Assembly (NCBI GenBank): GCA_937901865.1
Contig: CALDID010000097.1
Location: 1 to 39,876 of the forward strand
DNA: 39,876 nt
Direction: 5' to 3'
Source of the DNA: an uncultured Treponema sp.
GTDB taxonomy: Bacteria > Spirochaetota > Spirochaetia > Treponematales > Treponemataceae
Shown here: one piece after another, positions 16,297-24,024 of the stretch
Layout of the letters: the number at the start of each line of letters is the position of its first letter
Position numbering within the stretch: position 1 is the first letter of the stretch
Made by a program: the position numbers and the translations under genes
The notes under the pieces: generated by a model
Told to the model about the DNA's origin: nothing
Databases searched by the model: none
What the model saw: only the letters and a program-made list of their open reading frames with translations

Positions 16297-17208
16297 CTAG
16301 CGATGTTCGAGAACGCTGAGGAGGTTTTCGACGGTTTTCAGTCCGACGCGGCGCATGGCTTCTTCTGTTGAGCCTGCGATGTGCAACGTTGCGATGAAAT
16401 TATCGAGAGAGAGCAGGGGATTGGCTTTTTCTGGCGGTTCATCGCAAAAGACATCGCTCGCCGCGCCTGCGATTTTGTGGGTGAAAAGAGCTTCGTATAA
16501 ATCTGCCTCGTTTACGATGCCGCCTCGCGCAGTGTTGACAAGAATGAGGCGTGGATTGGCGGAGGCGAAGATGTTTTTGTTCACGAGGTTTCGTGTTTCC
16601 GCCGTTAAAGGCGTGTTTACGCTCACGATGTCCATTTGTGCGAAAAGGTCGGCAAGATTTTCGATTTTGATGAAGCCGAAATCGCGCAGTTCATCGGCAT
16701 TTCGGTGCGGATTATAGCAAAACACCGTGCAATGAAACGCGCTTTTTAGGATATGCGCAAGCCCCTTTGCTGTGTAGCCCGAGCCGATGATGCCGACTTT
16801 TTTTTCAAAGAGTTCCGCGCCGTTCAGCTCTTTTTGTCCCCATTTTTCAAAGCGTCCCTCGCAAAGTCCTCGGTCATTCAGCTTGACTTTGTACAAAAGG
16901 GAGAGCATAAAGCTCAAGGCAAGTTCGGCTACGCTTTCTGCGTTCTCTCCTGGGGTGTTTTTGACGATGATACCGCGTTTTTTAGCTTCCGTCATATCGA
17001 TTTGGTCAACTCCTGTGCCGTGGTCGCTAATTACGCGCAAAGATTGGCAATGCGCCATAATTTCTGCGGTAACGGGGATTTTTCGGGTGATAATTCCCTC
17101 GATGTCGTCGCTCTTATCGAATGAAGAAACGATAGTGCAGTGTTGTTTTAGCACATCAAGAGCAGTTTCTTCGATTTCTTCGGATAAATAGACAACGTGT
17201 TTTTTCAT
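16297..17208 (-). CDS. D-isomer-specific 2-hydroxyacid dehydrogenase (phosphoglycerate dehydrogenase-like)
   Basis: This protein has 303 residues and is full length for the family. The NAD-binding loop GSGYTAKG is at 142-149, and the catalytic residues are R228 (NTARGG), E257 (CDEPPE) and H276 (LHIAGST). The N-terminal part (VISDHGTGVDQIDMTEAKKRGIIVKNTPGENAESVAELAL) is typical of phosphoglycerate and related dehydrogenases. No ACT domain is present, so it is the short form, and the true substrate could be another 2-hydroxyacid. It is convergent with the NapH-like gene and divergent from sufC. GAGGTA precedes the ATG. No serine biosynthesis gene adjoins it. Confidence 0.88.
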   Translation of the reverse strand: MKKHVVYLSEEIEETALDVLKQHCTIVSSFDKSDDIEGIITRKIPVTAEIMAHCQSLRVISDHGTGVDQIDMTEAKKRGIIVKNTPGENAESVAELALSFMLSLLYKVKLNDRGLCEGRFEKWGQKELNGAELFEKKVGIIGSGYTAKGLAHILKSAFHCTVFCYNPHRNADELRDFGFIKIENLADLFAQMDIVSVNTPLTAETRNLVNKNIFASANPRLILVNTARGGIVNEADLYEALFTHKIAGAASDVFCDEPPEKANPLLSLDNFIATLHIAGSTEEAMRRVGLKTVENLLSVLEHR

Positions 17209-17305
17209 TTTCGTACCTCATCTATAGAATTCTTTTGGAGTTTTAAGATTATAAGATACTGTATCATATTTTACCGAGATTTGTCTTTTGCGCTTTTATA
17301 AAAAA

Positions 17306-17321
17306 AACAGTAAATACTGTT
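17306..17321. promoter_or_regulatory. Perfect 16-bp palindrome, candidate suf operator
   Basis: AACAGTA-AA-TACTGTT is a perfect palindrome that overlaps the first two bases of the putative -35 box of the suf promoter. The position suits a repressor or an activator that senses iron or oxidative stress. It does not match the Fur or IscR consensus known to me. Confidence 0.6.
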
Positions 17322-17348
17322 GCAAACAAGCCGCAAAAAAGATATTAT
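17320..17348 (+). promoter_or_regulatory. Putative suf operon promoter
   Basis: TTGCAA (17320-17325), 17 bases, TATTAT (17343-17348), followed by a leader of about 50 bases to the sufC ATG. Confidence 0.55.
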
Positions 17349-17403
17349 TTTAACACACATTTTTTATGCAACCAGCTGTCCTTTAAACAGCAAAGGAGTT
17401 ATT

Positions 17404-18252
17404 ATGGCAAACAGCTTGCTTGAGCTTGAAAACCTTTCCGTTAAAATTGGCGCGAAAGATATTCTTCACGACATCAATCTGACAATAAACAGCGGCGAAA
17501 CGCATGTTTTGATGGGACCGAATGGAGCGGGAAAATCTACACTCGGCTACACGCTTATGGGCAGTCCAAACTATGAGGTTACGTCTGGAAATATCTTTTT
17601 CGATGCACAGAATATCACCGAGGAAAGCGCAGACAAAAGAGCGAAAGCAGGTCTTTTCTTGAGCTTCCAAGACCCTCTCGAAGTGCCCGGAATCAGCCTT
17701 GAATCATTTATCCGCTCGTCTATGCAGCAGGTTACGGGCGAAAAAGTCAAATTGATGGCGTTTCAGAAATCGCTCGAAAAGGCGATGGATATTCTGCACA
17801 TTGACCATTCCTATGCAAGCCGCGATTTGAACGTGGGATTTTCGGGCGGCGAGAAAAAGAAAAGCGAGATTTTGCAGCTTTTGATGTTGAAGCCAAAGCT
17901 CGCCATTTTGGACGAAACCGATAGCGGTCTTGACGTGGACGCGGTGCGCACAGTCAGCGAAGGAATCCGCGAATATCAGAACACAATGCACGGCGCGCTT
18001 TTGGTCATTACGCACTCAACGCGCATTTTGGAGAGCTTGCACGTGGATTACACTCACGTTATGGTCAAAGGGCGCATTGTGCACACGGGCGATGGCTCGC
18101 TGGTGAAAGAAATCAATGAAAACGGCTTTGAGCAGTTTATTCCCGACGAGATAAAAGAGGCTGAACGCAAAGAAAAACAGCTTGCGGCGGCAAAAGCGGC
18201 GATGGAGAAAGTCAAGGCGTTGTCTGCGAATGATTTTGGCGGAGGTCTGTGA
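17404..18252 (+). CDS. sufC: SufC, ATPase of the Fe-S cluster scaffold
   Basis: This protein has 282 residues from ATG 17404, which has AAAGGAG upstream; an earlier in-frame start at 17320 lies in the promoter. Walker A GPNGAGKST is at 38-46. FSGGEKKKSEILQLLMLKPKLAILDETDSGLDVDAV holds the signature, Walker B and D-loop, with the ETDSGLD wording characteristic of SufC. It is an ABC-type ATPase that works in the cytosol with SufB and SufD to build Fe-S clusters. It is slightly longer than usual because of a charged C-terminal tail. First gene of sufCBDSU; its stop shares one base with the sufB ATG. Confidence 0.96.
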   Translation: MANSLLELENLSVKIGAKDILHDINLTINSGETHVLMGPNGAGKSTLGYTLMGSPNYEVTSGNIFFDAQNITEESADKRAKAGLFLSFQDPLEVPGISLESFIRSSMQQVTGEKVKLMAFQKSLEKAMDILHIDHSYASRDLNVGFSGGEKKKSEILQLLMLKPKLAILDETDSGLDVDAVRTVSEGIREYQNTMHGALLVITHSTRILESLHVDYTHVMVKGRIVHTGDGSLVKEINENGFEQFIPDEIKEAERKEKQLAAAKAAMEKVKALSANDFGGGL

Positions 18253-19667
18253 TGGCTGAGGAAAAAACGCAGGTTGCGGACATCAATCGCTCGCTCTACG
18301 ATTTCCGCTACGAAGAAAGCGAGAACGATTTTTTGCGCTTGCAGCAGGGATTAGACAAAGCAATCGTGGAGCGCATTTCCGCAGAGAAAAACGACCCTGC
18401 ATGGATGCGGGAGTTTCGCCTGAAATCGCTGGAAATCTACAATAAGATGTATATTCCCGAATGGGGACCAGACATCAGCGACCTCGATATTCAGAAAATC
18501 GTGTCTTATGTGAAGCCGAAAACCGAAATGGCGGCAAAATGGGAAGATGTGCCCAAAGACATCAAGGAAACATTTGAGAAACTGGGAATTCCTGAAGCTG
18601 AACGCAAATCGCTTGCGGGCGTGGGCGCACAGTACGACAGCGAGTTGGTGTATCACAACGTAAAAGACGAAGTGAGCGCGCAGGGCGTGGTGTACACGGA
18701 TATGGAAAGCGCGCTGACGGGCGAGTATTCCGAGATGGTCAAGGAATATTTTATGCACCTTGTGCCTCCGACAGACCACAAGTTTGCGGCTCTGCACGGT
18801 GCGGTGTGGTCGGGCGGCAGTTTTGTGTATGTGCCCAAAGGCGTGAAGGTGAAAATCCCGCTCCAAAGCTATTTTAGACTCAATGCGGCAGGTGCTGGGC
18901 AGTACGAGCACACGCTGATTATCGTGGACGAGGGCGCGGATTTGCACTTTATCGAGGGCTGTTCTGCGCCAAAATACAACGTCGCGAACTTGCACGCGGG
19001 CTGTGTTGAATTGTATGTGAAAAAGAATGCCCGTCTTCGCTACAGCACGATTGAAAACTGGTCAAAGAATATGTACAACCTCAACACAAAGCGCGCGCTG
19101 GTGGAAGAGGGCGGCACGATGGAATGGGTGTCGGGGTCGTTCGGCAGTCACGTTTCGTATTTGTACCCGATGACGATTTTGCGCGGCGCACATTCGCGCG
19201 CGGAGTTTACGGGAATCACGTTCGCGGGCAAGGGGCAGAATCTGGACACGGGCGCGAAAATGGTTCTTGCCGCACCGCATACCTCTTGCGTTATCGACAC
19301 GAAATCTATCAGCAAAGACGGCGGAATCAGCACCTATCGCAGTGGCGTTACGGTTACCAAAGAGGCCAAGCACGCAAAGGCAAGCGTGAATTGTCAGAGT
19401 TTGATGCTCGATTCAAAGAGCCGAAGCGATACCGTGCCTGCGATGGATATTCGCTGCGACGATGTGGACGTGGGGCACGAGGCGAAAATCGGGCGAATCA
19501 GCGACAAAGCGGTGTTCTATTTGATGAGCCGCGGTATCAGCGAAAACGATGCGCGCGCAATGATTGTATCGGGGTTTGCAAATCCTGTGAGCAAGGAATT
19601 GCCGCTTGAATACGCCGTGGAGATGAATAATCTTATCCAGCTTGAGATGAAAGGGAGCGTGAACTGA
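18252..19667 (+). CDS. sufB: SufB, Fe-S cluster scaffold subunit
   Basis: This protein has 471 residues. Family hallmarks include FEKLGIPEAERKSLAGVGAQYDSE, VYTDMESAL, HGAVWSGGSFVYVPKGVKVKIPLQ, FIEGCSAP, LRYSTIENWSKNMYNLNTKR, HTSCVIDTKSISKDGG, VNCQSLML and DVGHEAKIGRISDKAVFYLMSRGI. Length and content are normal for SufB, which carries the nascent cluster in the SufBC2D complex. The ATG overlaps the sufC stop (TGATG), with GGAGG upstream. Translation of the operon is tightly coupled here. Confidence 0.97.
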   Translation: MAEEKTQVADINRSLYDFRYEESENDFLRLQQGLDKAIVERISAEKNDPAWMREFRLKSLEIYNKMYIPEWGPDISDLDIQKIVSYVKPKTEMAAKWEDVPKDIKETFEKLGIPEAERKSLAGVGAQYDSELVYHNVKDEVSAQGVVYTDMESALTGEYSEMVKEYFMHLVPPTDHKFAALHGAVWSGGSFVYVPKGVKVKIPLQSYFRLNAAGAGQYEHTLIIVDEGADLHFIEGCSAPKYNVANLHAGCVELYVKKNARLRYSTIENWSKNMYNLNTKRALVEEGGTMEWVSGSFGSHVSYLYPMTILRGAHSRAEFTGITFAGKGQNLDTGAKMVLAAPHTSCVIDTKSISKDGGISTYRSGVTVTKEAKHAKASVNCQSLMLDSKSRSDTVPAMDIRCDDVDVGHEAKIGRISDKAVFYLMSRGISENDARAMIVSGFANPVSKELPLEYAVEMNNLIQLEMKGSVN

Positions 19668-20755
19668 TGAGCGAAACAAAAAATGAGAATGAGTTGAAAG
19701 TAAATCAGTTCCCAACGCTGACGTGGAACTTTTTGCACATAAATAATTCTGCAATGCACGCCGACGCAAGTTTATTCGATACGTCGTGTGCGCTTGCCGA
19801 AACGGAATTGCCCGCTGGCGTGTCGTGCGCGGACGGCGATAGCGAAACGCTGTGCACTTGCGGTATGGGCGCGGAAGTTGATGCGCTGTTTGACGCGGCA
19901 AAGGACAAAATCCCGTCGAGTGTGTACACTGTGGATTCTGGTGCAAAGGCGGCTGTCGTGCGCTTGAGCTATTTTGTGGAAGACGGCGACAAGGTGCTGA
20001 CCGATGTTGTTATCAAGGCGGGCGCGAACAGCGAAAGCACGTTTATTTTCGACACGGCGAGTGAAAAGAGCGCGGCTGGTTTTGCGGGATTTAGAACGCA
20101 GATTATTGCCGAGGAAAATGCGGTCGTCAACATCGTGAAAGTGCAGCTGTTGGGCGAGAATGTGGAGAACTTCGAGGACATCGGCTCAAAGATTGCGGAC
20201 AGCGCGAAAGTGAACATCATTGAATTGTCGCTTGGCGGAAAAAAGACGTGGATTGGCAATTATGCGGCGACCGAGGGCTATAAATCGCTTATCGAGGGCA
20301 AAGTGGCGTATGTGTGCCGCGGCGAGCAGGAACTCGACATCAATTATGTCGCGCACCAAACGGGGCAGGAAAGCAACAGCAAAATGAGTGTTGACGGCGT
20401 GATGATGGGCAAATCGCGAAAGACGTGGCGCGGTACGATTGACTTTGTGAACGGCGCAAAAGGCGCGACGGGCGATGAGCAAGAGGACGTGCTTTTGCTT
20501 GACGAGAGCGTGCATAATAAATCGCTGCCCGTTATTTTGTGCGACGAAGAGGACGTGGAAGGGCGGCACGGTGCGTCGGTCGGCAGGCTTGGCGCGGATT
20601 TGCTCTTTTATATGCAGACGCGCGGCGTGGACGCAAAAACGGCGCAGGAGATGATGATAAAGGCAAAAATTACGTCGCTCTGCCGCTTTATTCCCGATGA
20701 AAATCTGGTGTCGCGTATCGCGGATTATGTGGAGGAGAGTTTTGGCAATGAATAA
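19667..20755 (+). CDS. sufD: SufD, Fe-S assembly complex subunit
   Basis: This protein has 362 residues and a SufB-like C-terminal core: YVCRGEQELDINYVAHQTGQESNSKMSVDGVMMGKSRKTWRGTIDFVNGAKGATGDEQEDVLLLDE and HGASVGRLGADLLFYMQTRGVDAKTAQEMMIKAK. SufD is the more divergent partner of SufB and completes the SufBC2D complex. It is shorter than many SufD proteins, mostly in the N-terminal part. It starts one base inside the sufB stop and ends eight bases inside sufS. Confidence 0.92.
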   Translation: MSETKNENELKVNQFPTLTWNFLHINNSAMHADASLFDTSCALAETELPAGVSCADGDSETLCTCGMGAEVDALFDAAKDKIPSSVYTVDSGAKAAVVRLSYFVEDGDKVLTDVVIKAGANSESTFIFDTASEKSAAGFAGFRTQIIAEENAVVNIVKVQLLGENVENFEDIGSKIADSAKVNIIELSLGGKKTWIGNYAATEGYKSLIEGKVAYVCRGEQELDINYVAHQTGQESNSKMSVDGVMMGKSRKTWRGTIDFVNGAKGATGDEQEDVLLLDESVHNKSLPVILCDEEDVEGRHGASVGRLGADLLFYMQTRGVDAKTAQEMMIKAKITSLCRFIPDENLVSRIADYVEESFGNE

Positions 20756-21998
20756 GCAGTTTTTTGAGAATCTCCGAAAAGACTTCCCGATTTTTGCGGC
20801 AAAAGAAAACGAGGGGCTGATTTATTTTGACAGCGCGGCGACTGCACAGCGTCCCGAATGCGTCATCGAGGCGGTTGCGGATTTCTACCGCAAGAACAAC
20901 GCGAACCCGTTGCGCGGGCTGTACGGCTTGTCGGTGCGGGCGACGGACGAATATGAAAAAGCACGGCACACGGTCGCGGCGTTCCTCAATGCGAAAGAAG
21001 ACGCGGAAATCGTTTTCACGCGCAATTCGACGGAAAGCCTGAACCTCGTGGCGTACAGCTACGGCGGCGACAACGTGGGCGCAGGCGATGAAATCGTCGT
21101 GTCGATAATGGAACATCACAGCAATTTGCTTCCGTGGCAGAAAATCGCACGGGAAAAGGGCGCAAAGCTGGTTTTTCTTGAGCCAGACGGCGCGGGCGTG
21201 ATTACGAAAGCCGAATACGAGGCGAAAATCACGGCGAAAACGAAAATTGTCGCGATTGGACACGTCAGCAATGTTTTGGGCGTTACGAATCCCGTGAAAG
21301 AGATTGCCGAATATGCGCACCGCGTGGGAAACGGCGGCAAAGGCGCGGCGGTCGTGGTGGACGGAGCGCAAAGCACACCGCACCAGAAAATCGATGTGCA
21401 GGACATCGGCGCGGATTTCTTTGTCTTCAGCGGACACAAGCTCTGCGCTCCGATGGGCATTGGCGTGCTGTATGCGCGGCGCGGGCTGCTTGAGGCGATG
21501 AGTCCGTTTCTCACGGGCGGCGAGATGATTGAGTATGTTACCCGTGAAAGCGCGACGTATGCCGAAGTGCCGCACAAGTTCGAGGCAGGCACGGTGAACG
21601 CGGCGGACGCGGTCGGTTTGGCGAGGGCGATTGAGTACATCACGGCGATTGGATTTGAGAATATCGAGGCGCACGACAACGCTCTTGCGGCGATTATTAT
21701 GGACGGCATTGCAAAAAATCCGTATATCCACGTCGTCGGTTCGGCGGACAGCGCGAAACATTCGGGCATCGTTACGTTTACGATTGACGGCGTTCACCCG
21801 CACGACATCGCGTCGATTCTTGACAGCGAAAACATCGCAATCCGTGCGGGGCATCACTGCGCACAACCGCTGATGGAGTTCCTCAAGGTCGGTTCGACGG
21901 CGCGGGCGAGCGTGTATTTTTACAACACCGAAAAAGAAGCGGAAATCTTCGCCGAAAAGGTGCAGAAAGTGCGCGGCTGGATGGGCTTCAAAGATTAA
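20748..21998 (+). CDS. sufS: SufS, group II cysteine desulfurase
   Basis: This protein has 416 residues from ATG 20748, which overlaps the sufD stop by eight bases. YFDSAATAQRP, FTRNSTESLNLVAYS, EHHSNLLPWQ, DGAQSTPHQ and the PLP lysine K231 (FSGHKLCAPMGIG) are typical. The catalytic cysteine is C371 (RAGHHCAQPLM). The enzyme extracts sulfur from cysteine and hands it to SufU for cluster assembly. After this gene the tight spacing of the operon breaks, as 129 bases containing array B separate it from sufU. Confidence 0.96.
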   Translation: MNKQFFENLRKDFPIFAAKENEGLIYFDSAATAQRPECVIEAVADFYRKNNANPLRGLYGLSVRATDEYEKARHTVAAFLNAKEDAEIVFTRNSTESLNLVAYSYGGDNVGAGDEIVVSIMEHHSNLLPWQKIAREKGAKLVFLEPDGAGVITKAEYEAKITAKTKIVAIGHVSNVLGVTNPVKEIAEYAHRVGNGGKGAAVVVDGAQSTPHQKIDVQDIGADFFVFSGHKLCAPMGIGVLYARRGLLEAMSPFLTGGEMIEYVTRESATYAEVPHKFEAGTVNAADAVGLARAIEYITAIGFENIEAHDNALAAIIMDGIAKNPYIHVVGSADSAKHSGIVTFTIDGVHPHDIASILDSENIAIRAGHHCAQPLMEFLKVGSTARASVYFYNTEKEAEIFAEKVQKVRGWMGFKD

Positions 21999-22002
21999 CG
22001 GC

Positions 22003-22117
22003 GTACAGCGTAATGTACGGGTGTCGTACAGCATAGGGTACAAGTGCCGTACAGCATAGGGTACAGGTGTCGTACAGCGTACTGTACGGAGGACGTACAA
22101 CAGGCTGTGCCTGTGGG
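22003..22117. repeat. Tandem array, five 23-bp units, GTACA...TGTAC hairpins (array B)
   Basis: Units start at 22003, 22026, 22049, 22072 and 22095 with an exact 23-bp period. The first four have GTACAG-4 nt-(ATGTAC, GGGTAC or CTGTAC) and a 7-nt spacer like GGGTGTC. The fifth is altered and contains the perfect hairpin ACAGGC-TGT-GCCTGT (22100-22114). The array begins four bases after the sufS stop and runs into the sufU ribosome site. The family is shared with array C at 23900. Confidence 0.88.
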
Positions 22118-22127
22118 AGAAAAGAAT

Positions 22128-22610
22128 ATGGATATGAAATCGCTTTATGCACAAATATTGAACGAACATAATTTGAACCCGACGCACAAAGGCGTGATGG
22201 AACAGCCGTCGATGACGTTGCGCGGGGTGAATCCGAGTTGCGGCGACAATATTTATTTGCAGCTGAAAATCGAAAACGGCGTTATTACGGACGGCGTTTT
22301 TAACGGCTCTGGGTGCGCGGTAAGTCAAGCGTCGGTAGATATGATGCTTGATGACGTTATCGGGAAGAGCGTGGAAGAAGCGTCGGAGTTGTCGGAGTTG
22401 TTTCAGCAGATGATTAAGGGCAGTGCGAGCGAGGAATCGCTTGAGAAACTCGACGAAGCCGCCGCGCTGCAAAATATTTCGCATATGCCTGCGCGTGTGA
22501 AGTGCGCGGTGCTTGGCTGGCACACGATGGACGAAATGCTTAAAAGCGGCGAAGACGGCACGGTGAGCAAAGAGGCGAGCGCGGCGCACATCGATTGCCC
22601 TGTAAAATAA
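22128..22610 (+). CDS. sufU: SufU, zinc-dependent sulfurtransferase/NifU-like
   Basis: This protein has 160 residues from ATG 22128, which has GGGAGA upstream; a longer frame back to 22044 would read through the repeat array. The conserved ligands are C38 with D40 (SCGDN), C63 (GSGCAVSQASVDMM) and C126 (KCAVLGWHTMDEML), as in SufU of Gram-positive bacteria and spirochaetes. SufU binds zinc and accepts sulfur from SufS. It is the last gene of the operon, followed by a terminator at 22628. Confidence 0.94.
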   Translation: MDMKSLYAQILNEHNLNPTHKGVMEQPSMTLRGVNPSCGDNIYLQLKIENGVITDGVFNGSGCAVSQASVDMMLDDVIGKSVEEASELSELFQQMIKGSASEESLEKLDEAAALQNISHMPARVKCAVLGWHTMDEMLKSGEDGTVSKEASAAHIDCPVK

Positions 22611-22627
22611 ACGGCGGCTAGATGAGG

Positions 22628-22654
22628 GGAGAAGTGGCGAGCTTCTCCTTTTTT
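22628..22654 (+). terminator. Intrinsic terminator of the suf operon
   Basis: GGAGAAG (22628-22634) pairs with CTTCTCC (22642-22648), followed by TTTTTT. Confidence 0.9.
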
Positions 22655-22731
22655 GTTGGGCGAAGATATTTTCAAAAATCTATTAAGTCCCATTTTCCTG
22701 CGCCGATAAAAAATACAGCGGGGGATTAAAC

Positions 22732-22995
22732 ATGACACGTTCAGAGATTGCACAGGCTATGCTTTCGACGATTAAAACGGCACGAATGAATTTGGAACAT
22801 GCACGCGATTTGCATTGTAATCAGATGAGAAAGGCGACGAGCAAATCTGAATCAATGGACGAAGACGTAGGGGCTGCAATTTTGTCTTGTTTGGTCAGTG
22901 CTCAGATGAGTATGGAGCGAATGCACGGGATTCAAAAGATGGCACAGCGGATTTATCCGGGCTATCCGAAGGTAACTCGTGCAAGAGTGAATTGA
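22732..22995 (+). CDS. Small conserved-looking hypothetical protein
   Basis: This 87-residue protein is not recognised. It has no signal peptide or membrane segment. It appears all-helical and rich in Met, Ala and Glu (MLSTIKTARMNLEHARDLHCNQMRKAT, AILSCLVSAQMSMERMHGIQKMAQRIYPGYP), with two Cys and two His. The frame is well formed, preceded by GGGGG, and followed by a terminator at 23089, so it is a plausible monocistronic gene. It lies between the suf operon and a nucleoid-type DNA-binding protein gene. Function unknown. Confidence 0.6.
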   Translation: MTRSEIAQAMLSTIKTARMNLEHARDLHCNQMRKATSKSESMDEDVGAAILSCLVSAQMSMERMHGIQKMAQRIYPGYPKVTRARVN

Positions 22996-23045
22996 TGGCA
23001 GTAGCAAGAGGCGGCTTCGTGGGTGGGAAGCTAGTAGAAAGAGAA

Positions 23046-23088
23046 AAACAGCTTGGGGCTCTTACAAAACAGCCTGTGGCTGAAATAA
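23046..23088. repeat. Two-unit short hairpin repeat, 21-bp period
   Basis: AGC-TTGGG-GCT (centre 23055) and CAGCC-TGT-GGCTG (23070-23082, centre 23076) are 21 bp apart within near-identical ACAGC and TACAAA context. The second is the reverse complement of the palindrome at 5165-5177. Confidence 0.5.
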
Positions 23089-23122
23089 CCTCTAGACTTT
23101 ATCGTAGGTCTAGGGGTTTTTT
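23089..23122 (+). terminator. Terminator of the 87-residue gene
   Basis: CCTCTAGAC (23089-23097) pairs with GTCTAGGGG (23108-23116), nine pairs with one wobble, followed by TTTTTT. Confidence 0.85.
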
Positions 23123-23131
23123 ATATATTAA

Positions 23132-23165
23132 CGCACAGTGAAGTCTATGAGGACAGGGCTGTGCG
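23132..23165 (+). promoter_or_regulatory. Inverted repeat just before the HU-like gene
   Basis: CGCACAG (23132-23138) and CTGTGCG (23159-23165) are perfect inverted repeats with a GAGGA ribosome-site-like sequence in the loop (23149-23153). It could be a translational control hairpin or a protein-binding site. Confidence 0.4.
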
Positions 23166-23177
23166 ATGGAGAATTTT

Positions 23178-23891
23178 ATGATACCAATTTATTTAAGAGA
23201 AAATCTCTTAACTGCTGACCCTGACGACTGTATGGCGCAGGTCGTGCCAGAGAAATCGCAGGTGTGGACGCAGGAGCGGATTGATGCGGAAATCGTCAAG
23301 CTCGGCGGCGTTACGGAAGCGGCTTTGGCAGCGGTTCGCAAGAATGAAGCGAAAGTGTATGCGGACATCATTGCGGACGGCGGCGTAATCAACAGCGATT
23401 TGTTCAGCACGGCGTTCAGCGTTTCGGGCGTGTTCACCAACCAAGCGGACACCTTTGACCCAAAACGCCACGCGGTCAACCTCAACGCAACGCCTGGCAC
23501 TTTGCTTCGCGAGGCGGCGAAAAAGGCGAAAGTCTACAAGAAAGAGGGCAGCAACACAGACCCGTATATCACGCAGGTTACGGACGGCGTTACGGGCGAC
23601 ACTCAGGCGATAAAGCTCGGCTCTGTTATGGAAATTGTTGGCTCAAGATTGAAGTTCGACAAGAAAGACAGTGAGCAAGGCGTATTCGTCAAGACTGTTG
23701 ACGGCAAAGAGTACCGCTGCACGCCAGTCGGAGAGCCAAAGCCTGCCAAACTCATGGTTCTTCTTGGTGCAGACGTGAGCGAAGGCGAGTTCTCTCTTGA
23801 GGTGCGAACAAAATTGACAGGAAACAGAAGCGAAAGTGGAAAGACGCTGAAATCTGGAATCTATAGCAAAAGTTTGACGGCTGTGAATTAA
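23178..23891 (+). CDS. HU/IHF-like DNA-binding protein with DUF4469 C-terminal domain
   Basis: This protein has 237 residues from ATG 23178, which has GGAG at good spacing; ATG 23166 is also possible and adds four residues. The N-terminal region (about 1-125) has the layout of the HU/IHF-like domain found in Bacteroidota-type DUF4469 proteins: YLRENLLTADPDDCMAQV, YADIIADGGVINSDLFSTAFSVSGVF and FDPKRHAVNLNATPGTLLREAAKKA. The C-terminal part (about 145-235, VFVKTVDGKEYRCTPVGEPKPAKLMVLLGADVSEGEFSLEVRTKLTG) would be the DUF4469 domain. A nucleoid-associated or single-gene accessory role is likely. The family was recognised from sequence memory and not checked by search. Confidence 0.65.
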   Translation: MIPIYLRENLLTADPDDCMAQVVPEKSQVWTQERIDAEIVKLGGVTEAALAAVRKNEAKVYADIIADGGVINSDLFSTAFSVSGVFTNQADTFDPKRHAVNLNATPGTLLREAAKKAKVYKKEGSNTDPYITQVTDGVTGDTQAIKLGSVMEIVGSRLKFDKKDSEQGVFVKTVDGKEYRCTPVGEPKPAKLMVLLGADVSEGEFSLEVRTKLTGNRSESGKTLKSGIYSKSLTAVN

Positions 23892-23899
23892 CAAAAAGC

Positions 23900-23991
23900 G
23901 TACAGCATAGTGTACGAGTGTCGTACAAGGTAATGTACGCCTTTCGTACAGCATAATGTACGGGAGTTGTACAAACTAATGTACAGCACTG
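23900..23991. repeat. Tandem array, four 23-bp units, GTACA...TGTAC hairpins (array C)
   Basis: Units start at 23900, 23923, 23946 and 23969, exactly 23 bp apart. Each has GTACA and TGTAC arms around a 6-nt variable centre and a 7-nt spacer. This is the same family as array B at 22003, 1.8 kb away. It begins nine bases after the stop of the HU-like gene and ends 33 bases before the next ATG. Confidence 0.88.
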
Positions 23992-24024
23992 CGATACTAT
24001 GCTGACGCGGAATAAGGAGTTTTT

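Noticed and set aside
22044..22127. N-terminal extension of SufU
   Set aside because: It would encode the repeat array in frame, lacks a ribosome site, and the conserved protein starts at 22128.
20688..22589. 633-residue open frame on the minus strand
   Set aside because: It is antisense to sufS and sufU, extremely rich in Arg and His, and has no ribosome site or domain. It is a by-product of the GC-skewed codon use of the real genes.
22620..22731. Riboswitch upstream of the 87-residue gene
   Set aside because: The only structure is the suf terminator hairpin; no known riboswitch core was recognised.
22003..23991. CRISPR array
   Set aside because: The repeats are 23 bp with only a 7-nt, partly conserved spacer and no unique spacers of 30 nt or more; no cas genes are present.
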